Numbered from the stretch's first letter, positions 37,511-46,014 are shown. The stretch: 64,000 bases of DNA from an uncultured Algibacter sp. (GCF_947487575.1 NZ_CANKXG010000012.1:1-64000), one strand, 5' to 3'. Notes: generated by a model not told the origin, from the sequence alone. A program made the numbers and translations.

Positions 37511-37843
37511 TTAAACTAGAGTAGGAGGGCCTCTTAGAGAGAAAGATAAAACGCGATGGTTATAAAAGAAACCATATGTTGCGGATGGAATTTCAAAATT
37601 ATTGATTAAATAAATACTTATATTATAATTTTGAGATTTTAAATTATGGTGTTGAAGACTGTATTTAAGAAGCACACAATCTACTTCACATTCATGAAAA
37701 TTATCAGTATCAATATTTGAACATTGAGGATGGTTTTCATGTTCGAAAACATGTATAAGCTTTATACCTGAAGGGATTAGAAGAATCACTACAATTAGTG
37801 TAGAAACTATTCTAAATATAATATGTCTTTGTTGTTTCTCCAA
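37511..37843 (-). CDS. His/Cys-rich small membrane-anchored protein with TTG start
   Basis: The 110-residue protein has one N-terminal hydrophobic segment (about 10-30) and then a His/Cys-rich stretch (HVFEHENHPQCSN, FHECEVDCVLLK, HH), consistent with metal binding outside the inner membrane. It ends in SLRGPPTLV, an ending I have seen in small proteins ahead of flavobacterial TonB receptors. No ATG is available: translation must start at TTG (37841-37843), which directly follows the TAA of the DUF6787 gene in the same reading frame. Function unknown; a metal-sensing or delivery role with the receptor 41 bp downstream is plausible. Confidence 0.65.
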   Translation of the reverse strand: MEKQQRHIIFRIVSTLIVVILLIPSGIKLIHVFEHENHPQCSNIDTDNFHECEVDCVLLKYSLQHHNLKSQNYNISIYLINNFEIPSATYGFFYNHRVLSFSLRGPPTLV

Positions 37844-38146
37844 TTAATCTAAGAATCTTTTAAAGCCTAATCTTACAAGCATTTTCTTTTCAAATGTCCA
37901 GAAAAATTTATATTGACCAAATACCCAGCCAAAAAATACTAATAGAAATTGATACATTACAAATAGAATAAGAATTCTAACTATCCAATATCCAGGCGTA
38001 CTAAAAGTTTCTGGTGTTATGTTAAGGCTAGAAAGTATTGGTTTTCCAATATAAGAGGCTGTAGAACCAGTTATTGCAAAAACAATCAGTATTAAAATAA
38101 TCTGCAAATTGGATTCTATTCCCCAACGTTCTTTTAGCTTTTTCAC
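37844..38146 (-). CDS. DUF6787 family membrane protein
   Basis: A 100-residue inner-membrane protein with two or three hydrophobic helices (about 16-36, 55-78). It begins MKKLKERWGIESNLQIILI and ends FFWTFEKKMLVRLGFKRFLD, matching the flavobacterial DUF6787 family of unknown function. The start codon is GTG; no ATG is possible. A -7 box (38163-38170) lies 16 nt before it and supports this start. Its stop codon is followed immediately, in frame, by the TTG of the next gene. Confidence 0.75.
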   Translation of the reverse strand: MKKLKERWGIESNLQIILILIVFAITGSTASYIGKPILSSLNITPETFSTPGYWIVRILILFVMYQFLLVFFGWVFGQYKFFWTFEKKMLVRLGFKRFLD

Positions 38147-38162
38147 TCTAGCAATTTGCTTG

Positions 38163-38170
38163 CAAAAATA
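38163..38170 (-). promoter_or_regulatory. -7 box of the DUF6787 gene
   Basis: TATTTTTG on the minus strand matches TAnnTTTG exactly, 16 nt before the GTG start at 38146. It may drive the whole stretch from DUF6787 to the TonB receptor operon. Confidence 0.55.
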
Positions 38171-38181
38171 TTAAATTAAAA

Positions 38182-38619
38182 TTAAATTCTAGGAACAAAA
38201 CCCCCTAATCTTTGTTTATAGGTTAATTGAAAGTAAATAAAGTAGTTGTAAAGCACATAATTAACCTCATAGCCATAATCTATACCTTGTTGGTAATCAA
38301 TTTGTAATTCATATAAATTTGGACTATAGCGTTGGGGTTGAAGTACACGTTGGTTCCATTCAATAACATATAATCTATTCCTGTTTTCTAGGAACTGCTG
38401 GGAGTAGTAACCTCTTTGTCTTGCTGTACTTGCTAACCAGAAATTAAAGCCTGGTTCAATAATTAGGATTTCATATTCAATGTCCTCATTTGCAATTTTT
38501 ACGGTATCATTTTGCTTTAAACTTTCTAAACGTTCATCTTTTTTTGATGCTGTATTTTTTGATGTATTACAGTTGAATAAAAAAACGGAAATCAGTAAGA
38601 TGTAAATTATTTTTTTCAT
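38182..38619 (-). CDS. DUF6146 family lipoprotein
   Basis: A 145-residue protein with a lipoprotein signal (MKKIIYILLISVFLFNCNTS, Cys17). The mature part includes YEILIIEPGFNFWLASTARQ, a repeated-aromatic region (YSPNLYELQIDYQQGIDYGYEVNYVLYNYF) split by short gaps, and ends QRLGGFVPRI. This matches the DUF6146 family found in Flavobacteriaceae; role unknown. It has its own -7 box (TACTTTTG, 38639-38646), so it is not dependent on the DUF937 gene upstream. Confidence 0.72.
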   Translation of the reverse strand: MKKIIYILLISVFLFNCNTSKNTASKKDERLESLKQNDTVKIANEDIEYEILIIEPGFNFWLASTARQRGYYSQQFLENRNRLYVIEWNQRVLQPQRYSPNLYELQIDYQQGIDYGYEVNYVLYNYFIYFQLTYKQRLGGFVPRI

Positions 38620-38638
38620 GATTGTTGCTTTTCTTTTT

Positions 38639-38646
38639 CAAAAGTA
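38639..38646 (-). promoter_or_regulatory. -7 box of the DUF6146 gene
   Basis: TACTTTTG on the minus strand, 19 nt before the ATG at 38619. Confidence 0.5.
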
Positions 38647-38772
38647 TGCTATATCACCAAGTTTAAAAATAAGGAATAAGTTAACTACTAGTTTCAATGA
38701 GTAAAAAGTATTGCTTACTTAATAAATTTACAAAAACTATTCCTAAAATATTGAATTTGAGCTTTTTTTAAC

Positions 38773-38805
38773 AAAAAAGAGCCAAACATAAGTTTAGCTC
38801 TTTTT
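38773..38805 (-). terminator. Terminator after the DUF937 gene
   Basis: Arms AAAAAAGAGCCAAAC and GTTTAGCTCTTTTT (one mismatch) with a 4-nt loop, 21 bp past the DUF937 stop. T runs are present on both strands. Confidence 0.7.
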
Positions 38806-38825
38806 AATTTTATTTATGTGTAAAG

Positions 38826-39476
38826 TTATTTTCCAAAAAGACCACCTAGCAAACCGCCAAGACCACCTTTTCCTTTTGTTGCTTGACCTAAAACCATTCC
38901 TGCAACGTCATCAATAACGCTACCATCACCATCGCTATCTAACATTTTTTCAAGAAAAGTTTGCTCTTGAGTAACTGGACCGCTTTGACTAGCTCCACCA
39001 AGTAATCCACCAAGTAGTCCGCTTAAATCTCCAGCAGAACTTACATTGTTTTGGCTAGCTTGTTTTCCTAAAACGCCCATTAGTATTGGCGCAGCAACTT
39101 TTAATACATCTGCAACAGCGCCAGTATCCATGCCAGATTTTTGCCCTAATACCTGTTCAACACCAGCTTGTTTATTTCCTAATATATGACCTAATATTTT
39201 ACTACCGTCTTGTTTTATACCATCGTCAACGCCGCCACCAAATAAGCCACCAAGATTATCTAAAATGCTTCCGTTGTGTTTTCCACTAATGGCCCCCATT
39301 AATCCTTCAGCCCCTTGTGGTGTGGATGCATTACGTTCCATAGCTTTCATTAAAACGGGTAAAGCCATACTTAATAAGCCTCCTGTTTTTCCTTTGTCTT
39401 GTCCTGTTGAACCTGCTACTCCACTAATAATAGTTTTTCCTATGTCGCTGTTTAATAAATCTAAAATTCCTGCCAT
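38826..39476 (-). CDS. DUF937 domain protein
   Basis: The 216-residue protein is rich in Gly, Ala and Ser with hydrophobic heptads: it begins AGILDLLNSDIGKTIISGV and has several LLGGLLGG segments (about 145-160 and 205-214). This matches DUF937, a family of unknown function that is widespread in bacteria. EKMLDSDGDGSVIDDVAGM (about 175-193) looks like a calcium-binding EF-hand loop (DxDGDGxxxD). There is no signal peptide, so it is probably cytoplasmic. Confidence 0.8.
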   Translation of the reverse strand: MAGILDLLNSDIGKTIISGVAGSTGQDKGKTGGLLSMALPVLMKAMERNASTPQGAEGLMGAISGKHNGSILDNLGGLFGGGVDDGIKQDGSKILGHILGNKQAGVEQVLGQKSGMDTGAVADVLKVAAPILMGVLGKQASQNNVSSAGDLSGLLGGLLGGASQSGPVTQEQTFLEKMLDSDGDGSVIDDVAGMVLGQATKGKGGLGGLLGGLFGK

Positions 39477-39530
39477 GTTTGTTGTATGAATTAATTAATA
39501 AAATTTAATAAAATTGGAAGCTGAATGTAC

Positions 39531-39561
39531 AAAAAAAGTCCCAACTTATATAGTTAGGACT
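39531..39561 (-). terminator. Terminator after serA
   Basis: On the minus strand a stem AGTCC-AACT / AGTT-GGACT (one G-T type mismatch) is followed by seven T, about 100 bp past the serA stop. A second A/T-rich hairpin (CTCAATT/AATTGAG, 39604-39621) lies closer to serA. Confidence 0.7.
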
Positions 39562-39662
39562 CAATAATTATATTTAGGTCACAATTTGTTTGAAAAAGAG
39601 TTTCTCAATTTTTTAATTGAGTTTTTCTTTTAAGTTGTCATTCTCTCGAAATCGGGAATCAC

Positions 39663-40613
39663 TTACCCTAAGATACTGATAATTTGTGATGCTAATTCTG
39701 TGCCAATTCTGTCTTGTGCTTCGTTAGTTGCTGCACCAGTATGTGGTGTTAATGATAAGGCAGGATTCATTAATAATTGCATTTCTGGTTTTGGTTCTTT
39801 TTCAAAAACATCAAGAGCGGCTCTTGCTACTTTTCCGCTTTCTATTGCTTTTACAAGTGCTACTTCATTAAGTACACCACCACGAGCTGCGTTTGCTAAA
39901 ATTACACCATCTTTCATTATGTTAAATTCAGCTTCATCAATAACATAATCTTTTTGAGCAGGAACGTGTAATGTAATAAAGTCTGCTTGTTTTAAAACGT
40001 CTTCCTTAGAAATGGTTTTAATATCAAAGTTTACTTTTTGACCATCAAAGAAATCTAATTCTAAGTTAGCATTTTCTAAAAACGGATCAAAGGCAACTAC
40101 TTTCATACCGGCTCCTAGAGCTACTTTAGCTGTAGCCTGACCAATACGACCAAAACCTAACACACCTAAAGTTTTGCCTTTAAGTTCAGTTCCTTTAGCA
40201 TAAGCTTTCTTTAAGCCTTTAAAATTGCTATCTCCTTCAAGAGGCATTTCTCTATTTGCGTTATGTAAAAAACGAGCTAAACCGTATAAGTGTCCAAATA
40301 CTAATTCTGCAACAGAATGTGAAGATGCTGCCGGCGTATTAATTACACTGCGCCCTTGCTCTCTAGCATATTCTACATCAATATTATCCATGCCAACGCC
40401 ACCACGACCAATTATTTTTAATCCTGGGCATGCATCAATTAAATCTTTACGTACTGTGGTTGCACTACGTACTAATAAAACTGAAATGTCATTTTCGTTA
40501 ATGTAGTTTATTAATTGTTCTTGCGCTACGGTTGTAGTGCTTACTTCGTAACCACCTTTTTCTAGGGCATCAATACCACTTTGAGAAATTCCGTCGTTTG
40601 CTAATACTTTCAT
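39663..40613 (-). CDS. serA: D-3-phosphoglycerate dehydrogenase
   Basis: SerA oxidises 3-phosphoglycerate to 3-phosphohydroxypyruvate, the first step of serine synthesis. The 316-residue short form has the NAD site LGVLGFGRIGQATAKVALGAG (about 149-169), the IIGRGGVGMDNIDVEYA block, FITLHVPAQ, NAARGGVLNE with the catalytic Arg, and LTPHTGAATNEAQDRI with the catalytic His. It lacks the C-terminal ACT regulatory domain, so feedback by serine through ACT is not expected. It lies downstream of serC on the same strand; four TATAAGT repeats directly precede its ATG. Confidence 0.93.
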   Translation of the reverse strand: MKVLANDGISQSGIDALEKGGYEVSTTTVAQEQLINYINENDISVLLVRSATTVRKDLIDACPGLKIIGRGGVGMDNIDVEYAREQGRSVINTPAASSHSVAELVFGHLYGLARFLHNANREMPLEGDSNFKGLKKAYAKGTELKGKTLGVLGFGRIGQATAKVALGAGMKVVAFDPFLENANLELDFFDGQKVNFDIKTISKEDVLKQADFITLHVPAQKDYVIDEAEFNIMKDGVILANAARGGVLNEVALVKAIESGKVARAALDVFEKEPKPEMQLLMNPALSLTPHTGAATNEAQDRIGTELASQIISILG

Positions 40614-40615
40614 TA

Positions 40616-40643
40616 TATAAGTTATAAGTTATAAGTTATAAGT
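40616..40643. repeat. Heptamer tandem repeat before the serA start codon
   Basis: Four exact copies of TATAAGT, starting 2 bp upstream of the serA ATG (40611-40613) and followed by degenerate units to about 40659. Copy-number change would alter the leader of serA, not its reading frame. Confidence 0.7.
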
Positions 40644-40747
40644 TAAAAAGTTAAAAGTTCTGCGAACGATTAGTTATTCAACTTTAAATTAAATTTTAAT
40701 TGTTTTTGAGTAAGCAACTGTTAACTGATGCTGCTTACTGCGAATTT

Positions 40748-41812
40748 TTATGCTTTACTTTCTAATTCACTCATTACTTCCACTAATGCTTTTACACTAT
40801 CTAATGGCAGAGCGTTATACATAGAAGCTCTATAACCACCAACACTACGGTGACCGTTTACAGCACTAATTCCTGCTTCTTTAAGCATTGTTTCAAATGT
40901 GTCTTTTAGGTTATCGTTTTCTAAGGTAAATGTGGCATTCATGTCTGATCTATCTTCTTTAGATGCAAATCCTTTAAATAATGGATTTAAGTCTATTTCA
41001 GAATACATTAAACGCGATTTCTTTTCATTTTCCTTTTCAATAGCAGCGATTCCTCCTAGACCTTTTAGCCATTCTAAAGTTAGCATGGTAGTATAAACTG
41101 GAAATACAGGAGGTGTATTAAACATGCTCCCTTTATCAATATGTATTTTGTAATCCATCATTGATGGAATTTTACGAGATACTTTTCCTAAAATATCTTC
41201 TTTTACAATTACTAAAGTGGTTCCAGAAGGGCCCATGTTTTTTTGAGCACCTGCATATATTAAATCAAACTGAGAGTAATCTAAAGTACGAGAAAAAATA
41301 TCACTACTCATATCGCAAACCATTGGGATGTTGGTTTTTGGAAATGATTTCATTTGTGTACCAAAAATGGTATTGTTAGAAGTACAGTGAAAGTAATCAT
41401 AATCTTCAGGGATTTCATAACCTTTTGGAATATAATTATAGTTAGCATCTTTTGATGAGCCAACCTCATAAATATCGTCGTATATTTTAGCTTCTTTAAT
41501 GGCTTTTGCAGCCCAAGCACCTGTGTTTAAATAACCTGCTCTTTTTTCTAATAAATTTAAAGCTACCATTAAAAATTGTGTGCTAGCTCCACCTTGTAAA
41601 AACAAAGCTTTATAACCTTTTCCTTCTAAACCAAGTAATTCTAAAGCGAGTGCTCTAGCATTTTCCATAATATCTACAAAGGCTTTACTTCTGTGAGAGA
41701 TTTCGATTAAAGATAAACCACTATTATCTAAATCTACAACAGCTTGCGAAGCTTTTAATAATACTTCTGGTGGTAAAATAGACGGTCCTGCACTAAAGTT
41801 ATGTATTTTCAT
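40748..41812 (-). CDS. serC: Phosphoserine aminotransferase
   Basis: SerC converts 3-phosphohydroxypyruvate and glutamate to phosphoserine and 2-oxoglutarate with PLP; it can also act in pyridoxal phosphate synthesis. The 354-residue class V aminotransferase begins KIHNFSAGPSILPPEVL, has FLQGGASTQFLMVALNL, the PLP-lysine block LIYAGAQKNMGPSGTTLVIV (about 184-203) and the C-terminal GHRSVGGYRASMYNALPLD. serA follows 134 bp downstream on the same strand. Confidence 0.96.
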   Translation of the reverse strand: MKIHNFSAGPSILPPEVLLKASQAVVDLDNSGLSLIEISHRSKAFVDIMENARALALELLGLEGKGYKALFLQGGASTQFLMVALNLLEKRAGYLNTGAWAAKAIKEAKIYDDIYEVGSSKDANYNYIPKGYEIPEDYDYFHCTSNNTIFGTQMKSFPKTNIPMVCDMSSDIFSRTLDYSQFDLIYAGAQKNMGPSGTTLVIVKEDILGKVSRKIPSMMDYKIHIDKGSMFNTPPVFPVYTTMLTLEWLKGLGGIAAIEKENEKKSRLMYSEIDLNPLFKGFASKEDRSDMNATFTLENDNLKDTFETMLKEAGISAVNGHRSVGGYRASMYNALPLDSVKALVEVMSELESKA

Positions 41813-41889
41813 TTTCTATGATAAAAATTTAAGATACAAAGTTGCTAATTAATTGGGTAATATGCGTTAAAAATTCAATAATTTTTTCG

Positions 41890-42948
41890 TTAAATTGCTA
41901 ACAAAAATTCAACAGAATCTACATCATCCGCATAATCCCAAAGTTGAGGTTTTTGTGTAGCTCCAAATGCAATTTCTTTTTTTATAAATCCATGTGAAAC
42001 AATGCATTGAATTTGCTCTTTTTTTACTTCTAAAGTTTCTTTTAATTTTGATGCGTTTTCATAGTATTCATAAAACATTGTTGCTATAGGTGATGCAAAA
42101 TTTTTATCTTCTTTAATCATGAAAAAACCATTTTCGAGCATGTCAAATTCGCTCATTAAGTATACAGCTTTATTATAGTCGTAATTGTTGGCATATTTTG
42201 CTTTTTCAACAATGGGATGCCAATGGTAAATGGCTTCAAAAAACACTTTAAAATCATAACCTTTTGGTACAAAGAGTTTTGATACATTTCTACAGCCTAA
42301 TCCATAATATCTAAAAATGTCTTCTGATAAGTTTTTTAAATCTTCAGTTGTTTCTTCTCCAGTTAAAACAGCTACAGAATTTCTGTTGTTTCTAATAATA
42401 GATGGTTTTCCTTTAAAATAGTATTCAAAATAGCGTGCTGTATTATTACTCCCGGTGGCAATAACTGCATCAAAATTTTCAATTTTGGCATCAGTAAAAG
42501 TTATTTTTCCTTTTAACTGAGGTTCAATAAACTCTAAGTACTTAGCTAAATAGGGTAGTAAGTGCTTATCGTTTGAGGATTGTTTAACCAAAACAGAATG
42601 ACCACAAATTAGTACTGATAAAAAATCATGAAATCCTACTAAAGGAATATTACCAGCCATAATAATTGCAACTTGTTTAGAGTCTATATTATTAATAGTA
42701 TATGGTTTTAGCCAAGTATTAAGATTGCTTAATGTTAATGCATCAGACCACGACTTTAATGCAAAGCTAATATTCTCTTCAGTAAACCAACCGTTACTCT
42801 CTTTCGCTAGTTTTAGCTGGTGTTTAAAGCCATCAAAGAATAACTCGTTATGTTCAATATTATCTGCTTTTTGGATAACTTCGTTAGAAAATTGCCTTAA
42901 AAAATCTCCTAATTTTACAAAAGCATCAATTCTTTCTTGTAATTGCAT
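41890..42948 (-). CDS. Acyl-CoA reductase, LuxC-like
   Basis: This 352-residue protein resembles the LuxC/acyl-CoA reductase family, which makes aldehydes from activated fatty acids with NADPH: motifs include QVAIIMAGNIPLVGFHDFLS (about 91-110), LVKQSSNDKHLLPYL, AVIATGSNNTARYFEYYF (about 160-177), and YYGLGCRNVSKLFVP with a conserved Cys. Most Flavobacteriaceae carry one next to serC; the real substrate is not known. I use the ATG at 42948, downstream of a consensus -7 box; an alternative start at 43011 would lie upstream of that promoter. Confidence 0.82.
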   Translation of the reverse strand: MQLQERIDAFVKLGDFLRQFSNEVIQKADNIEHNELFFDGFKHQLKLAKESNGWFTEENISFALKSWSDALTLSNLNTWLKPYTINNIDSKQVAIIMAGNIPLVGFHDFLSVLICGHSVLVKQSSNDKHLLPYLAKYLEFIEPQLKGKITFTDAKIENFDAVIATGSNNTARYFEYYFKGKPSIIRNNRNSVAVLTGEETTEDLKNLSEDIFRYYGLGCRNVSKLFVPKGYDFKVFFEAIYHWHPIVEKAKYANNYDYNKAVYLMSEFDMLENGFFMIKEDKNFASPIATMFYEYYENASKLKETLEVKKEQIQCIVSHGFIKKEIAFGATQKPQLWDYADDVDSVEFLLAI

Positions 42949-42954
42949 CCTTAA

Positions 42955-42986
42955 TTTGGTTATGAATGGTTTTGGCTTTATTTTTG
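42955..42986 (+). promoter_or_regulatory. Promoter of the ferredoxin gene
   Basis: TTTG (42955-42958), 20 bp, TATTTTTG (42979-42986) matches the Bacteroidota consensus. The leader to the ATG at 43047 would be about 55 nt. It lies back to back with the minus-strand promoter at 42993-43000. Confidence 0.65.
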
Positions 42987-42992
42987 CAACTG

Positions 42993-43000
42993 CAAATTTA
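42993..43000 (-). promoter_or_regulatory. -7 box of the acyl-CoA reductase gene
   Basis: TAAATTTG on the minus strand matches TAnnTTTG, 44 nt before the ATG at 42948. It is only 6 bp from the -7 box of the divergent ferredoxin promoter, so the two polymerases should compete. Confidence 0.55.
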
Positions 43001-43046
43001 CGGAATCTCAATAGAGTTCTTAAATTTTAAAAGATAAAAAATTACT

Positions 43047-43400
43047 ATGGCAATTATAATAACAGATGAATGTATAAATTGTGGTGCTTGCGAACCTGAA
43101 TGCCCAAATACAGCAATATATGAAGGTGCTGATGATTGGCGCTATAAAGACGGTACGAGTTTAGAAGGTACTGTGGTTTTAACAAATGGTAAAGAAGTTG
43201 ATGCTGATGAAGCACAAGAGCCTGTAAGTGATGAGCTTTACTATATTGTACCAGATAAATGTACAGAATGTAAAGGTTTCCATGATGAGCCACAATGTGC
43301 AGCGGTTTGCCCTGTAGATTGTTGTATACCTGATGAAGATGTTGTTGAAACAGAAGAAGAGTTACTGGCTAAACAAAAATTTATGCATCCTGAAGGATAG
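43047..43400 (+). CDS. 4Fe-4S dicluster ferredoxin
   Basis: The 117-residue cytoplasmic protein carries two cluster motifs: [13 protein letters not shown] (residues 10-22) and [22 protein letters not shown] (about 72-93, with a long insertion between the second and third cysteines, as in Allochromatium-type ferredoxins). Between them is an insert with many acidic residues. It should carry electrons at low potential; its partners are not shown. A hairpin terminator follows. Confidence 0.92.
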   Translation: MAIIITDECINCGACEPECPNTAIYEGADDWRYKDGTSLEGTVVLTNGKEVDADEAQEPVSDELYYIVPDKCTECKGFHDEPQCAAVCPVDCCIPDEDVVETEEELLAKQKFMHPEG

Positions 43401-43433
43401 TAGAATCGATAAGCGATATTAAATTATAAAATG

Positions 43434-43461
43434 AATCCTGAGCTTTGGCTTGGGATTTTTT
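43434..43461 (+). terminator. Terminator after the ferredoxin gene
   Basis: Imperfect stem AATCCTGAGC / GGCTTGGGATT with a TTT loop and six T behind, 33 bp past the stop. Confidence 0.6.
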
Positions 43462-43534
43462 ATGGTTAATACTAATTAGAAGAAGGTAGAATTCTAGTTT
43501 TTATTATCTATGTTTCGTCTGTACTTTTTTTGTT

Positions 43535-43542
43535 TATATTTG
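43535..43542 (+). promoter_or_regulatory. -7 box of the secreted protein gene at 43641
   Basis: TATATTTG matches TAnnTTTG exactly. The leader would be about 95 nt. Confidence 0.55.
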
Positions 43543-43640
43543 CTAAGTGAATTGTAACTTCCTTACTCTCTTATGCTTAGAGTTAATCAAAGTTTTTTTG
43601 AATTTAATTTAAAAACTATTATAACCAAACCTACCTAATT

Positions 43641-44339
43641 ATGATGTACAAGTTTACTTTACTTTACTTTACTTTACTTTGTTTTTGCAATCTGAGTTTC
43701 TCTCAAATTGGTATTAATACAACAGACCCTACAAAAGATTTAGATGTTAATGGCGAATTGAGGATTAGAAATTTGCCAATAAATAACTTAGCTACAAGTG
43801 TTTTAACAGCTGATGCAGACGGAAATATATCTAAATCACAAAATTTTGTATTGTGGGATGTAGATTCACAAGTTGCTGTAGTTCCAGTAAATTATAGCAC
43901 AAGTGCCGATATCATTGTTAACAATATTGATTTAGGACTTTCTATAGTAGTTACTATACCTGCCAATGTAGAAGCTAGAATAATTATGAATTATTCAGTA
44001 CCAATGGGGCTTGCCTCTTTTACAGAACCAGTAGGATATTATGGAATTAGATTTTTAAAAGATGGGGTAGAAGCTCCATCAGGATCTAGAAAATTTTCAG
44101 TTTTAAATAATAGTGATAATCAAGAAGAGACAGCTAACATGATTACTATTTCTAATGTTTATACAGAAAACCTTGCGAGTGCAGCAGCGGTTAGGACTAT
44201 TACTTATACGCTAAATGGTTATATTGAACAACTTAGAAGTGGCATTACGCATAATTATAGGTTTAATATGTGGGATGCAAATCCGCCTAATTATAACTGG
44301 GGAAGAGCTACACTAACAAAAACAGTTTACATCAAATAG
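43641..44339 (+). CDS. Secreted protein with a pentanucleotide repeat in its signal-peptide codons
   Basis: The 232-residue protein has a signal peptide (MMYKFTLLYFTLLCFCNLSF, about 1-21) and then QIGINTTDPTKDLDVNGELR, an opening common in flavobacterial surface or fibre-like proteins. The rest is beta-rich without enzyme motifs; no T9SS tail is present. Five exact copies of ACTTT (43656-43680) lie in the signal-peptide codons. Because five is not a multiple of three, gain or loss of a unit would shift the frame and switch the protein off, a form of phase variation (inference). Confidence 0.75.
   Translation: MMYKFTLLYFTLLCFCNLSFSQIGINTTDPTKDLDVNGELRIRNLPINNLATSVLTADADGNISKSQNFVLWDVDSQVAVVPVNYSTSADIIVNNIDLGLSIVVTIPANVEARIIMNYSVPMGLASFTEPVGYYGIRFLKDGVEAPSGSRKFSVLNNSDNQEETANMITISNVYTENLASAAAVRTITYTLNGYIEQLRSGITHNYRFNMWDANPPNYNWGRATLTKTVYIK
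43656..43680 (+). repeat. (ACTTT)5 coding microsatellite
   Basis: Five perfect pentamers, preceded by TTT, encode the hydrophobic core of the signal peptide of the gene at 43641-44339. Such 5-mer arrays are prone to slippage. Confidence 0.85.
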
Positions 44340-44345
44340 AACTAA

Positions 44346-45812
44346 TTAATTTGTGGTAAAGGCCTTCATCTCCAAAGTAGGTTCAATAATCTGTTCATTG
44401 TCCCAAATGGTTTTTTCAAACTTGCTTAATTGTTTGTAAGGCACAACAGAATCTTCTATTATACCTTCAAAATCTTGTAAACTCAGTTTGCTATTTGCAG
44501 TAAATAATAGCTCTTCTTTTTCTTGGTTATCGCCTTCAATTTTAAAACTAAAACTCACTTTGTTTCGCGCTGTGCTATTTTCAATAAACTTAACATCTCT
44601 GTTTATATAAAAATAGCTTCCTGTAGTACGTTTTAAGTATTTTGGATTATAAATATTGCTACTATCTTTTGCAAATAAAAGCGTTCCTGTACTAACATTT
44701 CCAATGTATTTAACGCCTAAAATAAGTTTTAGGTTTACCTTTTCGCCATGTCTGTTTTTATAGTATTTGTAGTCTACCCTTGTTATGGCATAGGTATTAT
44801 TACTAATAAACAATTGACCAGTATATTTTGCTTTTCCTCTTTTTGGTGTAAAGCTTATAATATGGGTTAATTCGTTATTGTTATATGCCGTGTCTTCATA
44901 AGTGTATTCGTATAAATTAAAGCTTAAAAGTTTGTCTAAAAATGAGTTTTCATAAAATTGAGAATGCCTTAAAAGTTTTCGTGTTGCATGATTTAAATGA
45001 GACACTTTGTATTCATGTTTATTTCGTTCTTCTTGGTTTTCATCTTTTAGAGATAGAGAGTCTTCAATTTTAAAAATCCCAGTTTTAAGTTTATAAGTTT
45101 TGGTGGTATCAAGATATTTTAAAATAATATGTTGTGCTTTTTCCTGTATTTGTTCTACAGAGAAATCATTTTTATAATCTAGTAACTGTGTTGCTTTGTT
45201 TACTTTAAGTTTACTACTGTCTTTATTAAAGGCATAAAATTCTCCTTTAAAATCATCAAATTGAACAATATTACTTTCTTTTATTTTGTTGGATAGCGCT
45301 TGTAAATCTTCATTAACAGATTCAAGATTTCTTTTCTTAACGTGTGATGCTTTTTCAATTTCAAATTCTAAACTTTTAAAATCTACATAGTCTGTAGTTC
45401 TTCTAAATACACTATGTTTATTTAAATTAGAACTATAATTTATAGCTAGTTTGTTTTTAACTTTTGTAATTATAGAATCAGCATTTGCAGCTTTATTGCT
45501 AATGTAAACTTCCCCAAGTTGATTTATGGCTACATCTAATTCAATAATATGCTTTAAAAGATTTAATTCGTGAATAGTCATAATTTTATTTTGATACCCC
45601 ATACATGAAATGGTTAAGCTTTTGTTGCCGTATTCAGAATTAATAGTGAAAAATCCATCGTCATTAGAAATAACACCAGAATAATCGCCAGTTTTTATAG
45701 TGGCATACGGAATTGGTTTTTTTGTGCTTTTATCAATAAGTTTTGCTGTTATATTTTGAGAAAAAACAGTAAAACTCGCAAGCAATAAAATGAGTGTAAT
45801 TTTAATATTCAT
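44346..45812 (-). CDS. Outer-membrane protein with carboxypeptidase-like regulatory domain
   Basis: The 488-residue exported protein has a signal peptide (1-18), then a carboxypeptidase-D-like beta-sandwich (about 20-95: ITAKLIDKSTKKPIPYATIK, GVISNDDGFFTIN, LTISCMGYQNKIM). The remaining part is beta-rich with YAITRVDYKYYKNRHGEKV, a region shared with the gene at 56348-57613. I know no function; this architecture is frequent in Bacteroidota envelope proteins. It is convergent with the gene at 43641-44339, only 6 bp away. Confidence 0.75.
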   Translation of the reverse strand: MNIKITLILLLASFTVFSQNITAKLIDKSTKKPIPYATIKTGDYSGVISNDDGFFTINSEYGNKSLTISCMGYQNKIMTIHELNLLKHIIELDVAINQLGEVYISNKAANADSIITKVKNKLAINYSSNLNKHSVFRRTTDYVDFKSLEFEIEKASHVKKRNLESVNEDLQALSNKIKESNIVQFDDFKGEFYAFNKDSSKLKVNKATQLLDYKNDFSVEQIQEKAQHIILKYLDTTKTYKLKTGIFKIEDSLSLKDENQEERNKHEYKVSHLNHATRKLLRHSQFYENSFLDKLLSFNLYEYTYEDTAYNNNELTHIISFTPKRGKAKYTGQLFISNNTYAITRVDYKYYKNRHGEKVNLKLILGVKYIGNVSTGTLLFAKDSSNIYNPKYLKRTTGSYFYINRDVKFIENSTARNKVSFSFKIEGDNQEKEELLFTANSKLSLQDFEGIIEDSVVPYKQLSKFEKTIWDNEQIIEPTLEMKAFTTN

Positions 45813-46006
45813 TTTTTTGATGATGATTTATATTTTTTAAACGAGTGAAGTTAAATAATGTTACAAAGATTAAAGAGTTAGGTTATCGATTTAACTTTTA
45901 ATTATGTTAGTTTACTTCGTTTTATTAAAGGAAACTTAAATTTTTAAATTAAAATAACCCGAAGACGGCAATACTAAATTTAGACCCAAAATTCTTTTTT
46001 ATTAAC

Positions 46007-46014
46007 TACATTTG
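46007..46014 (+). promoter_or_regulatory. -7 box of ychF
   Basis: TACATTTG matches TAnnTTTG, 20 nt before the ATG at 46035. Confidence 0.55.
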
